A stretch of DNA of 64,000 bases from CAVQFD01 sp963724695 (GTDB lineage Bacteria; Acidobacteriota; Vicinamibacteria; Vicinamibacterales; CAVVIG01), in NCBI GenBank assembly GCA_963724695.1, contig CAVRVW010000001.1:186001-250000 (forward strand), written 5' to 3'. Under the pieces are notes generated by a model, which saw only the letters and a list, made by a program, of their open reading frames with translations, was not told where the DNA came from and did no database searches. Of the stretch, positions 1-11,711 are shown one piece after another. Positions within the stretch are counted from its first letter, which is position 1; each line of letters opens with the position of its first letter. Both the position numbers and the translations under genes were made by a program.

Positions 1-1190
1 TCGTACACCGGAAGCAGATCGACGGCGAGCCGCGCGCGATCGAAGAGACGTTCGGCCGTCAGGCGACCCGCACGCCCCAGGCGCAGGCGCTTGTCTGGAT
101 CGCGCGCCAGGTCAGAAATCCGGTGCGCAAGGCCCTCGGCATCGCCAGGAGTGTGCGGCAGACCGTCCACGCCGGGTGTGAAGACCTCACGCGCACCGCC
201 GGCATCGCTGGCGATGACGGCACGGCTGCAGGCCATCGCTTCGGCGATGACCAGTCCGAACGGCTCGGGCGCGGTGCTGGCGTGAACCACGATGTCGAGC
301 GCGCGCAACGCGTCCTCGGGGCGCGTCACGAAGCCTGTGAAGCCCACCCGGTCGCCGAGCCCGAGGCGCCGCGCGTACTGCTGCAGGTCCTCGAGCGAAT
401 GCTGGCTGCCCCTGGTCTGGTACAACGGCCCGCCGATGATATAGGCCCGGACGGAGACGTCAGGGGACAGGCGCGCCAGCGCGTCGAGAAACGTCGTGTG
501 CCCCTTCCAGCGGCCGAACGCCCCGAGCAATCCCACGCGCACGACGCCGGCCTCAGCGGACGGCAGGCCGGCCAGCGCATCGAGGTCGAGCCGGGGGCCC
601 GCCGGTTGAAAGCGCCGCAGATCGACCGCGTTGGGTACCGCATACACCGGCGCCGCCGGACCCAGCGCCTTGCGGACGTCGTCTGCGACGCTCTGCGAAT
701 TGGCCACGATGGCTGACACGCGAGCGACCTGCCGCCGGAGCAGTCGCTCCGTGAGCGGCCTGCCACCGACGTAGTCGTGCAGGTGCCACACGAGGGCGGC
801 CGCTGGACGCGCCTCGGCGGCGACCACGTGCATCTTGAGGCTGTTGGTGTGGACCACGTCCGGCTGCAGCCGGCGAGTGAGGGTGCGCAGGTCGTCGACG
901 TACTTCACAACCGGCAGCGCGGCGACGGCGAGCCTGGCGCCCAGCTGCAGCGTGCCCGCCATCGTCCGCGAGACGCCGGCCTCGCCGACGCGGGCCAACG
1001 CGCGTGGGAATTCCAGCACGCCGGTCTCCACTCCCAGGCCGGCCGCCTCCTCTCGCAACGGGCCTTCGCTGGCGCACAGGAGACCGAGCTCCCACGAAGG
1101 CTTCGCGGCACGGAGGCTCGCCATGATGTCGAGGAGACTTCGCTCGGCGCCTCCGAGCTCGGCGGAGGCACTCAAATAAAGAATGCGCAT
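1..1190 (-). CDS. GT4-family glycosyltransferase (3' end outside the window)
   Basis: This gene reads open from the ATG at 1190 to the window edge, about 396 residues. It starts MRILYLSASAELGGAERSLL, the usual N-terminal fold of a GT-B group 1 glycosyltransferase. The GT4 catalytic EX7E signature is visible as EPFGLVIAE, followed by the donor-binding stretch EAMAC...ASDAGGAREV. The family transfers sugars from nucleotide-sugar donors at the cytoplasmic membrane. It lies downstream of a polysaccharide export gene on the same strand, so a role in exopolysaccharide or capsule assembly is likely. The sugar is unknown. The gap to the export gene is filled by a G-rich tandem array. Confidence 0.85.
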   Translation of the reverse strand, partial: MRILYLSASAELGGAERSLLDIMASLRAAKPSWELGLLCASEGPLREEAAGLGVETGVLEFPRALARVGEAGVSRTMAGTLQLGARLAVAALPVVKYVDDLRTLTRRLQPDVVHTNSLKMHVVAAEARPAAALVWHLHDYVGGRPLTERLLRRQVARVSAIVANSQSVADDVRKALGPAAPVYAVPNAVDLRRFQPAGPRLDLDALAGLPSAEAGVVRVGLLGAFGRWKGHTTFLDALARLSPDVSVRAYIIGGPLYQTRGSQHSLEDLQQYARRLGLGDRVGFTGFVTRPEDALRALDIVVHASTAPEPFGLVIAEAMACSRAVIASDAGGAREVFTPGVDGLPHTPGDAEGLAHRISDLARDPDKRLRLGRAGRLTAERLFDRARLAVDLLPVY

Positions 1191-1218
1191 CTTTTCGGGG
1201 GACGGAGAACCTTGAACA

Positions 1219-1323
1219 GGGATCGGGGATCGGGGATCGGGGATCGGGATTGGTGATTGGGGATCGAGGTTCGGGGATCGGATTATCCCGGTCCCTGATC
1301 CCCGATCTCCCGATCCCCGATCC
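1219..1323. repeat. Degenerate heptamer array with inverted half
   Basis: The left half repeats GGGATCG-like units four to five times. The right half carries the complementary units (CCCTGATC, CCCGATCT, CCCGATCC). The two halves can pair into a long hairpin between the export gene and the glycosyltransferase gene. It might attenuate transcription, but the same architecture with other unit sequences recurs across the window, so a mobile or recombinational origin is equally possible. Confidence 0.8.
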
Positions 1324-2172
1324 CTAGAAGAACCGTGATCGGATACGGATGACGTCGTTGGCCAGCACCTTGTCCTCGAGGCGGAGAGACACCTCGGTCG
1401 TCTTGCCGTTGACGAGACGCGTGGCGGTGATTCCGCGATCGGACCCACGGTCACTCAGACCGCCTGCGAGCACGATGGCCTGCTGTACCGTCGTGCCTGG
1501 ATCCAGTACGTAGTAGCCGGGGTTCCTGACCTGACCGTCCACGTAGAACCGCTGCGCGGTCGGCACGTTGATGATGGTCCCGTCGCGCAGGCTCACGTCC
1601 GCGCCCGCGCGGCCGAGCTCCAGGTCGCGGCGGTTCACCCGAATCTGCTCGCCGTCGGCCTGGCCGGGCTGCGCCGGGTGCACGACGATCACTTCGTTGC
1701 TGGCATCGGGGGTCGGCGAGCCGGCCAGCGCGAGGGCTTCGAGGAGCGTCATGGTGGAACCGCTCATCGTGATGGGCCCCGGCGTTCGGACAGCGCCGCT
1801 GACGAACACCCGCTGGCTCTTGTACTGATCGATTTCGACGCGGACCTGGGGGTTGCGGAGGTAGCCGTTCGACAGGAGGCCGGTCAGCGACGCCTGGAGC
1901 TCCTTCAGCGTGCGGCCGGCCGCCTGCACGCGGTCGAGCAGCGGGAACGTGAAGAATCCGTCGTTCTCGACGCGGTACTTCCCCGTCAGTCCCGGCTCCT
2001 CGAACACCGTGATCGACAGCTGGTCCTGCGCACCGATGACGTAGTTGTCCTGCGGAGCAACCGGGACATCAGCGGCGGGCGGCTGTGCCGGTCGAGGCGC
2101 TGATTGCCCGCTGGCAGACGTCGCAGCCAGCATGGACCCAATGACGACGGCGGTCAGCAGTCTGATTCCCAT
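1324..2172 (-). CDS. Polysaccharide biosynthesis/export protein (Wza/OPX family)
   Basis: This 282-residue protein has a signal peptide (MGIRLLTAVVIGSMLAATSA). A Poly_export domain begins near NYVIGAQDQLSITVFEEP, and SLBB-like segments follow (VFVSGAVRTPGPITM and FYVDGQVRNPGYYVLDPG). OPX proteins form the outer-membrane or periplasmic channel for exported polysaccharide. This is a short member without an obvious C-terminal membrane helix, so it may need a separate outer-membrane partner. An AGGTGA ribosome site precedes the ATG. It starts 11 bp after the upstream regulator gene, so the two are probably co-transcribed. Confidence 0.9.
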   Translation of the reverse strand: MGIRLLTAVVIGSMLAATSASGQSAPRPAQPPAADVPVAPQDNYVIGAQDQLSITVFEEPGLTGKYRVENDGFFTFPLLDRVQAAGRTLKELQASLTGLLSNGYLRNPQVRVEIDQYKSQRVFVSGAVRTPGPITMSGSTMTLLEALALAGSPTPDASNEVIVVHPAQPGQADGEQIRVNRRDLELGRAGADVSLRDGTIINVPTAQRFYVDGQVRNPGYYVLDPGTTVQQAIVLAGGLSDRGSDRGITATRLVNGKTTEVSLRLEDKVLANDVIRIRSRFF

Positions 2173-2183
2173 GGCGATCTCAC

Positions 2184-3191
2184 CTAGTCGTTCGGCCGCG
2201 TCACCGGGATTCCCAGCTGGCGGGCTTTTCTATACAGATTGGGACGTTGAATACCGAGCGTACGCGCAGCATCAGCCATCCGCCAGCCGTGATGCTGGAG
2301 AACGGCCGCGATGTAGTCACGTTCAAACCGCACGCGGGCGTCGCGGAGATTGCCCGAGGGCGAGAATGCGGTCGTGGTACGGTTGAGCTCGAGCGCCGGG
2401 AGCAACTGCTCGACCTGGATGACCCGGTCGCCGCACGCAGCGGCAACCCGTTCCACAACCCCACGAAGCTCGGCGAGGTTGCCAGGCCAGCTGAGCGCCC
2501 CAAGGAGCGCGAGGGCGGCCTCGGTGAAGCGGGGCCCCGGCCCGGCCTGCGCCGCGGCGAGGTCGTCGAGCAACCGTGCAGCGAGCGCCGGCACATCCTC
2601 GGCTCGATCGCGGAGGGGCGGCAGATCGATGCGCGACGTCGCCAGGCGGCGGTACAGGTCCGGCCTGAAGCGATGGTCGCGAACTTCGTGGTCAATCGAC
2701 GGAGGGGCGCTGGCGATGAGCCGCACCGTCGTCGGCACCGCGGAACCTCCGACGCGCATCTCCCCGTCCCGGGCAATCCGCGCCAACCGCGCCTGCACTG
2801 CCGCCGGCAGATCGGTGACGTCCTGCAGGAAGAGGCTCCCGCCGCGCGCGGCCACGATGCGGCTGTTTGGGGCAACGGACTCCAGGTCCGTGTGACCTGA
2901 CGCGTCCGGCACGCCGAAGAGCTGGCGATCGATTTCCGTTGGGTCAGCCAGCCCGCAGGCCACGGAGACCCACGGCGCCGAGGGCGGACGCCCGCGCGTG
3001 TGGAGCTCCCTTGCGACCGACTCGACGTCGGCGCCCCGCTCGCCGGTGAGGAGAACGCCTCCCTCCGACGCGGCCGACCGGCGTACCAGTTCCTGGACGC
3101 GCGAGACAGCTGGTGACCTGCCCACCAGTTCGATGGCCCCGTGGGCGGCCGGTAACAGACGGGCTGTTCGGTTGAGCGATGGTTCTGGCAT
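2184..3191 (-). CDS. Degenerate sigma-54-type enhancer-binding regulator (AAA+ and Fis HTH)
   Basis: This 335-residue protein has the bEBP layout without a receiver domain. An AAA+ region (about 23-240) contains the family signatures RPDLYRRL and SWPGNLAELR, and a Fis-type helix-turn-helix lies at about 290-325 (HGWRMADAARTLGIQRPNLY). The Walker A site reads GERGADVE, with no lysine (residues 50-57). The GAFTGA loop that contacts sigma-54 is absent, and Walker B reads LFLQDV instead of LFLDEI. It is therefore unlikely to hydrolyse ATP or activate sigma-54 and may act as a repressor or co-regulator of the exopolysaccharide genes downstream. The ATG at 3191, preceded by AAAGG, is preferred over a GTG at 3224 with no ribosome site. 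Confidence 0.8.
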   Translation of the reverse strand: MPEPSLNRTARLLPAAHGAIELVGRSPAVSRVQELVRRSAASEGGVLLTGERGADVESVARELHTRGRPPSAPWVSVACGLADPTEIDRQLFGVPDASGHTDLESVAPNSRIVAARGGSLFLQDVTDLPAAVQARLARIARDGEMRVGGSAVPTTVRLIASAPPSIDHEVRDHRFRPDLYRRLATSRIDLPPLRDRAEDVPALAARLLDDLAAAQAGPGPRFTEAALALLGALSWPGNLAELRGVVERVAAACGDRVIQVEQLLPALELNRTTTAFSPSGNLRDARVRFERDYIAAVLQHHGWRMADAARTLGIQRPNLYRKARQLGIPVTRPND

Positions 3192-3301
3192 GTTGAGCCT
3201 TTGGATGGAGCTCCGCCCCGTCACTCACAAGTTGAGCGACAGGGGGCGACGAACCGGCCGCACGGTCTTCAGCAGGTCGGAGCGCCTGGCAGTGGCGAAT
3301 C

Positions 3302-3338
3302 GTATCGTCTAGAACACAGATTGTGTTCTAAAAGATAC
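3302..3338. promoter_or_regulatory. Nested two-tier palindromic operator
   Basis: The inner arms TAGAACACA (3310-3318) and TGTGTTCTA (3322-3330) are perfect inverted repeats with a 3-nt centre. The outer arms GTATC (3302-3306) and GATAC (3334-3338) are symmetric about the same centre base, 3320. Such symmetry is typical of a site for a dimeric or paired-dimer regulator. It lies 111-147 bp upstream of the regulator start, so it probably controls the exopolysaccharide operon. Confidence 0.7.
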
Positions 3339-3362
3339 AACCCTGGCCTTGCCGACGTCGAA

Positions 3363-3406
3363 TGATGCCTGTAAGACGCTGTCGAATAAAGTCTTAGGTG
3401 GCATCA
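3363..3406. promoter_or_regulatory. Second inverted repeat, operator or hairpin
   Basis: TGATGCC...AAGAC on the left pairs with GTCTT...GGCATCA on the right, across a 13-nt AT-containing loop. The arms are imperfect in the middle. It could be a second operator or a transcribed hairpin. Confidence 0.45.
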
Positions 3407-3576
3407 TCTAGCGCTATGCCTGCAACCACAGTATCGGTCGGTGACGATGTATCAATGAGGATCGTCAGGGGCGCGGACCGATACGGTCCGCGTGCACGCC
3501 GGGGCCAGGTTTGCGGCCCTGGTGCGGCGGCGGTGGTAGCATAGGGCGTTGGTTCGCAAGGGGTTCCGGACAAGGC

Positions 3577-3663
3577 GCGAAAGTGGCGGAACTGGCAGAC
3601 GCGCCGGACTTAGGATCCGGTAGCCGAAAGGCTTTGGGGGTTCGACTCCCCCCTTTCGCACCA
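3577..3663 (+). tRNA. tRNA-Leu (anticodon TAG), CCA encoded
   Basis: The acceptor arms GCGAAAG and CTTTCGC pair perfectly, the discriminator base is A, and CCA follows at 3661-3663. The anticodon stem CCGGA/TCCGG encloses the loop CTTAGGA, giving anticodon TAG (reads CUA and, with wobble, other CUN leucine codons). A variable arm (AGCCGAAAGGCT) marks it as a class II tRNA, and the T arm GGGGG-TTCGACT-CCCCC is present. A tRNA-Leu directly before tig is a known arrangement. Confidence 0.97.
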
Positions 3664-3720
3664 GCCTCGAAGCCTGAACGTCTCCCGAAGCCTGCATGCC
3701 CTTGAAGCCTGGAGCTCTTC
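3664..3720. repeat. Weak degenerate repeat between tRNA-Leu and tig
   Basis: Three spaced GAAGCCTG units occur in 57 bp, resembling the other junction arrays of the window but much decayed. Confidence 0.4.
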
Positions 3721-5026
3721 ATGAAAACCGATCTCGTCGACGTCAACGACACGCGCAAAGAACCTGCGCGTCGAGATTCCGAGCGACGTGGTCGACGCGC
3801 GAGATCGACGCGCGTCGCGCGCGACTACTCGCGCAGGGCGCGCCTCCCGGGCTTCCGGCCCGGGCAAGGCGCCGGCGCGCGTCATCAAGCAGCGATTCAA
3901 GGAGCAGATTCTCCACGACGTCGCGCACGACCTGATCCCGCGCGCCGTGGACGATGCGCTGCGCGAGCGCGGCGTCGAGGCCGTCGACACGCCGGACATC
4001 CGCGACGTGAACGTCGAGGAGGGCCAGGCGCTGACGTTCACGGCGTCGTTCGACACGGTGCCGTCGTTCGATCCTGGCGACTACTGCGACCGTCTCCCTG
4101 CGGCGGCCGTCGAGCCGCGTCGACGACGCGGCGGTCGATCAGGCGCTGCAGCGGCTGCGCGAGCGCGCGGCGCGCTACGAGCCGGTCGAAGGCCGCGGCG
4201 TGGTCGACGACGCACGATCGACCGTCGTCGCTGCGACTCTGCGAGCGGCGCAGCGGCGACCCCGGAACGACGCCGAGTGTCGCACAAGGACGTCACGCAG
4301 TCGAGCTCGGGCGCCAAGGCCAACCCGCCAGGGTTCGACGAGCAGCTGCTCGGGCTCGAGGTCGGCGGCGACCAAGAGCTTCCCCATGCACTATCCGGCC
4401 GACTACCCGATTGGGGAGTTGGCGGACACGGACGTCTCGTATACCGTGAGCGGTGAAGGCGATGAAGCGCCGGGTGCTGCCGGAGCTCGATGACGAGTTC
4501 GCGAAGGACCTGGGCGAGTTCGAGAACGCTCGACGGCGCTGCGCACGCGGGTGCGCGAGGATCTCGAGCACGAGGCGCGGCACGCGGCCGAGCGCGAGGT
4601 GCGGGCCGAGCTGATGAAGCAGCTGGCGGCGCGGGTGCCGTTCGAGGTGCCGGCCTCGCTCGTCGAGCGCGAGGTCGACCGGCGGCTCGAGGAGTTCGCG
4701 CGGCGGCTGATGGATCAGAACGTCGATCCGCGGCAGGCGGGGATCGACTGGAAGGCGTTCCGGGAGAGCCAGCGCGAGGTCGCCCGCGAGGCGGTGGCGA
4801 GCGCGATGGTGCTCGACGAAGTTGCGCCGGCGCGAGCAGGTCGCGAGTCGACGAGGCGGAGATCGAGCAGGAAATCGGCCGCTACGCGGAGCGGACCGGC
4901 CGCACGCCGGCGGCGGTGCGGGCGGCGCTCGAGAAGGAAGGGGGCCTGTCGCGCGTGTACGCCGGGTTGCGGCGGGAGAAGTCGATTGACTTCGTGATGG
5001 CGCGTGCTACAATCGCGGGAGATTAG
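3721..5026 (+). CDS. tig: Trigger factor, interrupted by several frameshifts
   Basis: This is the ribosome-bound chaperone that meets nascent chains. The N-terminal ribosome-binding domain is recognisable in pieces (RARLPGFRPG, then KAPARVIKQRFKEQILHDV). A damaged PPIase-like middle follows, then the C-terminal helical domain (PFEVPASLVEREVDRRLEEF, RVDEAEIEQEIGRYAERTGR), with a stop at 5026. At least five changes of reading frame are needed, near 3765, 3845, 4110, 4540 and 4840, with further garbling around 4200-4480. Each piece keeps family-like residues right up to the break, which suggests consensus errors rather than decay. Its place before clpP-clpX-lon is the conserved tig-clpPX-lon order. 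Confidence 0.85.
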
Positions 5027-5078
5027 CAAGCCCCGCTCGCCAGTCCTCTCCCCCAACGCCAATCAGCGACCACACACT

Positions 5079-5693
5079 ATGCGTTATCAGCTTCCTGATC
5101 CGCGGATGCAACTCGTGCCGATGGTCGTCGAGCAGACCAACCGCGGCGAGCGCGCCTACGACATCTTCTCGCGCCTGCTGAAGGACAGCATCATCTTCAT
5201 CGGCACGCCGATCGACGACCAGATCGCGAACCTGGCGATTGCCCAGATGCTGTTCCTCGAGGCCGAGGATCCGGACCGGGACATCCTGCTCTACATCAAC
5301 AGCCCGGGCGGCTCGATTACGGCCGGGCTGGCGATTTACGACACCATGCAGTTCATCAAGCCGGACGTCCAGACCTACTGCATCGGCCAGGCGGCCTCGA
5401 TGGCGGCGGTGCTGCTGGCGGCCGGGGCCAAGGGCAAGCGGTTTTCGCTCCCGAATTCCCGAATTGTCATCCACCAGCCCCTGATGTCTGGTCTGGCGGG
5501 CCAGGCGACCGATATTGATATTGCGGCCCGCGAGATTCTGCGCATGCGCGAGCGACTGAACGAGATCCTGGTGCACCACACCGGGCAGTCGGTCAAGCGT
5601 ATCCAGGACGACACCGAGCGCGACTACATCATGTCGGCCGACCAGGGCAAGGAATACGGTATTATTGATGACGTCATCCGCAAAAGGGCGTGA
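5079..5693 (+). CDS. clpP: ATP-dependent Clp protease proteolytic subunit
   Basis: This intact 204-residue serine peptidase (S14) degrades unfolded or tagged proteins delivered by ClpX. The catalytic triad is visible: Ser107 in GQAASMAAVLLA, His132 in RIVIHQP, and Asp182 in TERDYIMSA. The YINSPGG oxyanion-loop motif is present. An upstream in-frame start at 5004 exists, but the family N-terminus (the MRYQLPDPR region, then MVVEQTNRGERAYDIFSRLL) supports the ATG at 5079. It sits between tig and clpX. It is free of frameshifts although both neighbours are broken. Confidence 0.97.
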   Translation: MRYQLPDPRMQLVPMVVEQTNRGERAYDIFSRLLKDSIIFIGTPIDDQIANLAIAQMLFLEAEDPDRDILLYINSPGGSITAGLAIYDTMQFIKPDVQTYCIGQAASMAAVLLAAGAKGKRFSLPNSRIVIHQPLMSGLAGQATDIDIAAREILRMRERLNEILVHHTGQSVKRIQDDTERDYIMSADQGKEYGIIDDVIRKRA

Positions 5694-5751
5694 GCGTACG
5701 GATCCCGCCGATCGTCCGTGGCTACGCGCGGCCGCTAGTAAAGGCTGGCCC

Positions 5752-6999
<1,248 letters not shown>

Positions 7000-7090
7000 G
7001 CGGACCCTCCCGGGGGGACTGCCGAGCCCCGACCCCGCCGACCCAGCCTGATCGCACTGCCGACACCCAATTACGAACGACCCAATACCA

Positions 7091-9488
<2,398 letters not shown>

Positions 9489-9489
9489 T

Positions 9490-9564
9490 CTAGAGGCTAG
9501 AGGCTCGAGGCCAGAGGCGAGAGCTCGCGGCTGGAAACTGGAGGCTAGAGGCTAAAGGCTAGTA
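9490..9564. repeat. Degenerate array (AGAGGCT-like unit) between lon and engB
   Basis: Units such as TAGAGGCT, AGAGGCTCG, AGGCCAGAG and TAAAGGCT repeat imperfectly for about 75 bp. A partial complement (AGCCCCCAGCCTCCAGCCCTAG) lies at about 9619-9640, so an inverted partner is present here too. Confidence 0.7.
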
Positions 9565-9645
9565 GTAGACCGCGCGTCAGAGTGAGCTTGCTCGCCCCGG
9601 AGGGGCACATCCGCCCCGAGCCCCCAGCCTCCAGCCCTAGACCCT

Positions 9646-10407
9646 TTGAACATAGAAGCCGAGTTCGTGACGAGCGCCGCCTCGGCGGCGGGCTTGCCTC
9701 ACGAAGGTCTCCCGGAAGTCGCCATGGTCGGCCGCTCGAACGTTGGCAAGTCGAGCCTGATCAACTCGCTGGTGGGTCAACGCGTGGCCCGCACGAGCGC
9801 GGCGCCCGGCAAGACCAGGCTGGCGAACGTGTACCGCGTGCGACGGGGCCGGCGACCCGCGTTCTTTCTGGTGGATCTGCCGGGCTACGGCTACGCGCGC
9901 GGTGGGGACACGGCGGCCAGGGAGTTCGAGGTGCTCGCGGGGCAGTACTTTGGTCGGGCGGGTCGGGTGGGTCAGGAGGGCCGGGCAGGTTTCCACCTGC
10001 CGGACTCACCAGACTTTCCAGACCCTCCAGACCTGGTTCGCGCCCCAAGCGCGCTCCTCCTCGTGGACGCCAGGCACGCGGCGATGGCGAGCGACCTGGC
10101 GGCGTGGGCCTGGATTCGGACGACGGCGAACGACGCGGCGATCGTGGCAACCAAGATCGACAAGCTCGCGCACGGCCAGCGGATCCGTGCGATGAGAGAA
10201 CTCGAATCCGCATTTGACGATGCCGTGCTGCCCGTGTCGGCAGTCACGCGCGAAGGACTGGACGAACTGTGGACACTGATCGACAGGCTGGCGAACAGCC
10301 CCAACCCAACCAGCAGCAGCCGCAACAGGCCCCCAAAGGCAACGGCGCCGCCCCGGCCGACAAGGCCGAGCGCACCGACAAAGCGGCCGCACCGCCCGAG
10401 AAAATAG
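9646..10407 (+). CDS. engB: Ribosome-biogenesis GTP-binding protein YsxC/EngB with a repeat-derived insert
   Basis: This TRAFAC GTPase is needed for 50S assembly. G1 is GRSNVGKS (29-36), G3 DLPGYGYA (77-84), G4 TKID (169-172) and G5 VSA. Between G3 and G4, residues about 103-133 (FGRAGRVGQEGRAG..., then PDSPDFPDPPD) do not belong to the family. They are encoded by an inverted pair of GGTCGGGCG-like arrays. The start is a TTG at 9646 with no clear ribosome site. The last 46 residues overlap the beginning of rho out of phase and look unlike EngB, so the natural end may be near WTLIDRLANS. Confidence 0.85.
   Translation: MNIEAEFVTSAASAAGLPHEGLPEVAMVGRSNVGKSSLINSLVGQRVARTSAAPGKTRLANVYRVRRGRRPAFFLVDLPGYGYARGGDTAAREFEVLAGQYFGRAGRVGQEGRAGFHLPDSPDFPDPPDLVRAPSALLLVDARHAAMASDLAAWAWIRTTANDAAIVATKIDKLAHGQRIRAMRELESAFDDAVLPVSAVTREGLDELWTLIDRLANSPNPTSSSRNRPPKATAPPRPTRPSAPTKRPHRPRK
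9952..10036. repeat. Inverted pair of short-tandem arrays inside engB
   Basis: The left half consists of GGTCGGGCGG/GGTCGGGTGG/GGTCAGGAGG units with a 9-nt step. The right half (ACTCACCAGACTTTCCAGACC) carries complementary units. The 9-nt period keeps the reading frame open. It resembles the array inside the ABC-F gene at 60220-60296. Confidence 0.75.
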
Positions 10408-11672
10408 AGAAGATCGAGCTCTCGACGCTCAAGGACATGAGCGTCGGCGCGCTCACGAAGATCGCCAAGCAGCTCGACGTGCCAGGCGCGACTGGCATGC
10501 GCAAGCAGGAGCTGATCTTCGAGATCCTCAAGGCCCGCGCCGAAAAGAGCGGCCTCATCTTCTCGGAAGGCGTCCTCGAAACGCTGCCCGACGGGTTCGG
10601 CTTCCTGCGCGCCCCGGACTACAACTACCTGCCCGGCCCCGACGACATCTACGTGTCGCCGTCGCAGATCAGGAAGTTCGATCTCCACACCGGCGACACG
10701 GTGTCCGGGCAGATTCGCCCGCCGAAGGACGGGGAGCGGTACTTCGCCCTCATCAAGGTCGAGGCCGTCAACTTCGAACCACCCGAGCGCGCGCGTGAAA
10801 AGGTCTTCTTCGAGAACCTCACGCCGCTGTACCCGCAGAACCGCATCAACCTCGAGACCGACGGGGAGAACCTGTCGGCCCGCGTGCTGGACCTGATGGT
10901 GCCGATCGGCAAGGGCCAGCGCGGCCTGATCGTGGCCCCGCCAAGGACAGGCAAGACGATGCTGCTGCAGAACATCGCCAACAGCATCACCAAGAACCAC
11001 CCCGAGATCTACCTCATCGTCCTGCTGATCGACGAACGGCCGGAAGAAGTCACCGACATGCAGCGGTCCGTTCGTGGCGAGGTCATCTCCTCGACCTTCG
11101 ACGAGCCGGCGCAGCGGCACGTGCAGGTGGCCGAGATGGTCATCGAGAAGGCCAAGCGGCTCGTCGAGCACAAGAAGGACGTCGTGATTCTGCTCGACTC
11201 GATCACGCGCCTGGCGCGCGCCTACAACACGATCGTGCCCCCGTCGGGCAAGGTGCTGTCGGGCGGCGTGGACAGCAACGCCCTGCAGCGCCCGAAGCGT
11301 TTCTTCGGCGCGGCCAGAAACATCGAGGAGGGCGGATCGCTGACCATCATCTCGACCGCGCTCGTCGACACCGGCTCGCGCATGGACGAAGTGATCTTCG
11401 AGGAGTTCAAGGGCACGGGCAACCTCGAGATCCACCTCGATCGGAAGCTGACCGACCGCCGCGTGTTCCCGTCGATCGACATCCAGAAGAGCGGAACGCG
11501 CAAGGAGGAGCTCCTCATCGCGAGGGAAGACCTCAACCGTGTGTGGGTGCTCAGGAAGGTCCTGACGCCGCTTTCGCCCGTCGAGGCCATGGAGCTCCTG
11601 CTGTCGAAGATGGCCAAGACCAAGACGAACGCGGAGTTCCTGTCGTCGATGAGTAACGGCGGAAAAGCCTAG
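10269..11672 (+). CDS. rho: Transcription termination factor Rho
   Basis: This hexameric RNA helicase ends transcription of untranslated RNA. A short Q/P/A-rich leader is followed by the Rho N domain (ELSTLKDMSVGALTKIAKQL), the cold-shock RNA-binding domain (GFGFLRAPDYNYLPGPDDIY), Walker A APPRTGKT, Walker B VVILLDSITRLARAYN, and the R-loop/Q-loop region through GSRMDEVIFEEFKGTGN. Length is 467 residues. The only start codon upstream of the conserved domain in this frame is the GTG at 10269, which overlaps engB by 139 bp out of phase. No rho-independent terminator is seen after the stop. Confidence 0.95.
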   Translation: MDTDRQAGEQPQPNQQQPQQAPKGNGAAPADKAERTDKAAAPPEKIEKIELSTLKDMSVGALTKIAKQLDVPGATGMRKQELIFEILKARAEKSGLIFSEGVLETLPDGFGFLRAPDYNYLPGPDDIYVSPSQIRKFDLHTGDTVSGQIRPPKDGERYFALIKVEAVNFEPPERAREKVFFENLTPLYPQNRINLETDGENLSARVLDLMVPIGKGQRGLIVAPPRTGKTMLLQNIANSITKNHPEIYLIVLLIDERPEEVTDMQRSVRGEVISSTFDEPAQRHVQVAEMVIEKAKRLVEHKKDVVILLDSITRLARAYNTIVPPSGKVLSGGVDSNALQRPKRFFGAARNIEEGGSLTIISTALVDTGSRMDEVIFEEFKGTGNLEIHLDRKLTDRRVFPSIDIQKSGTRKEELLIAREDLNRVWVLRKVLTPLSPVEAMELLLSKMAKTKTNAEFLSSMSNGGKA

Positions 11673-11711
11673 AAGCGAAGGGTTCTGCTGGCGTCGGCGT
11701 GGCCGCAGGCG

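Larger units (their letters stand above)
3192..3576. other. Regulatory region between the regulator and tRNA-Leu
   Basis: This 385-bp divergent gap has no convincing gene. It contains the nested palindrome at 3302-3338 and the inverted repeat at 3363-3406, and beyond them about 170 bp of plain sequence before the tRNA. TAGCAT at 3537-3542 could be a -10 for the tRNA, but no well-spaced -35 was seen. Confidence 0.6.

Noticed and set aside
3721..5026. Reading tig as a true pseudogene
   Set aside because: Neighbouring housekeeping genes show the same type of single-base breaks with motifs preserved on both sides, which fits sequence error better than decay.
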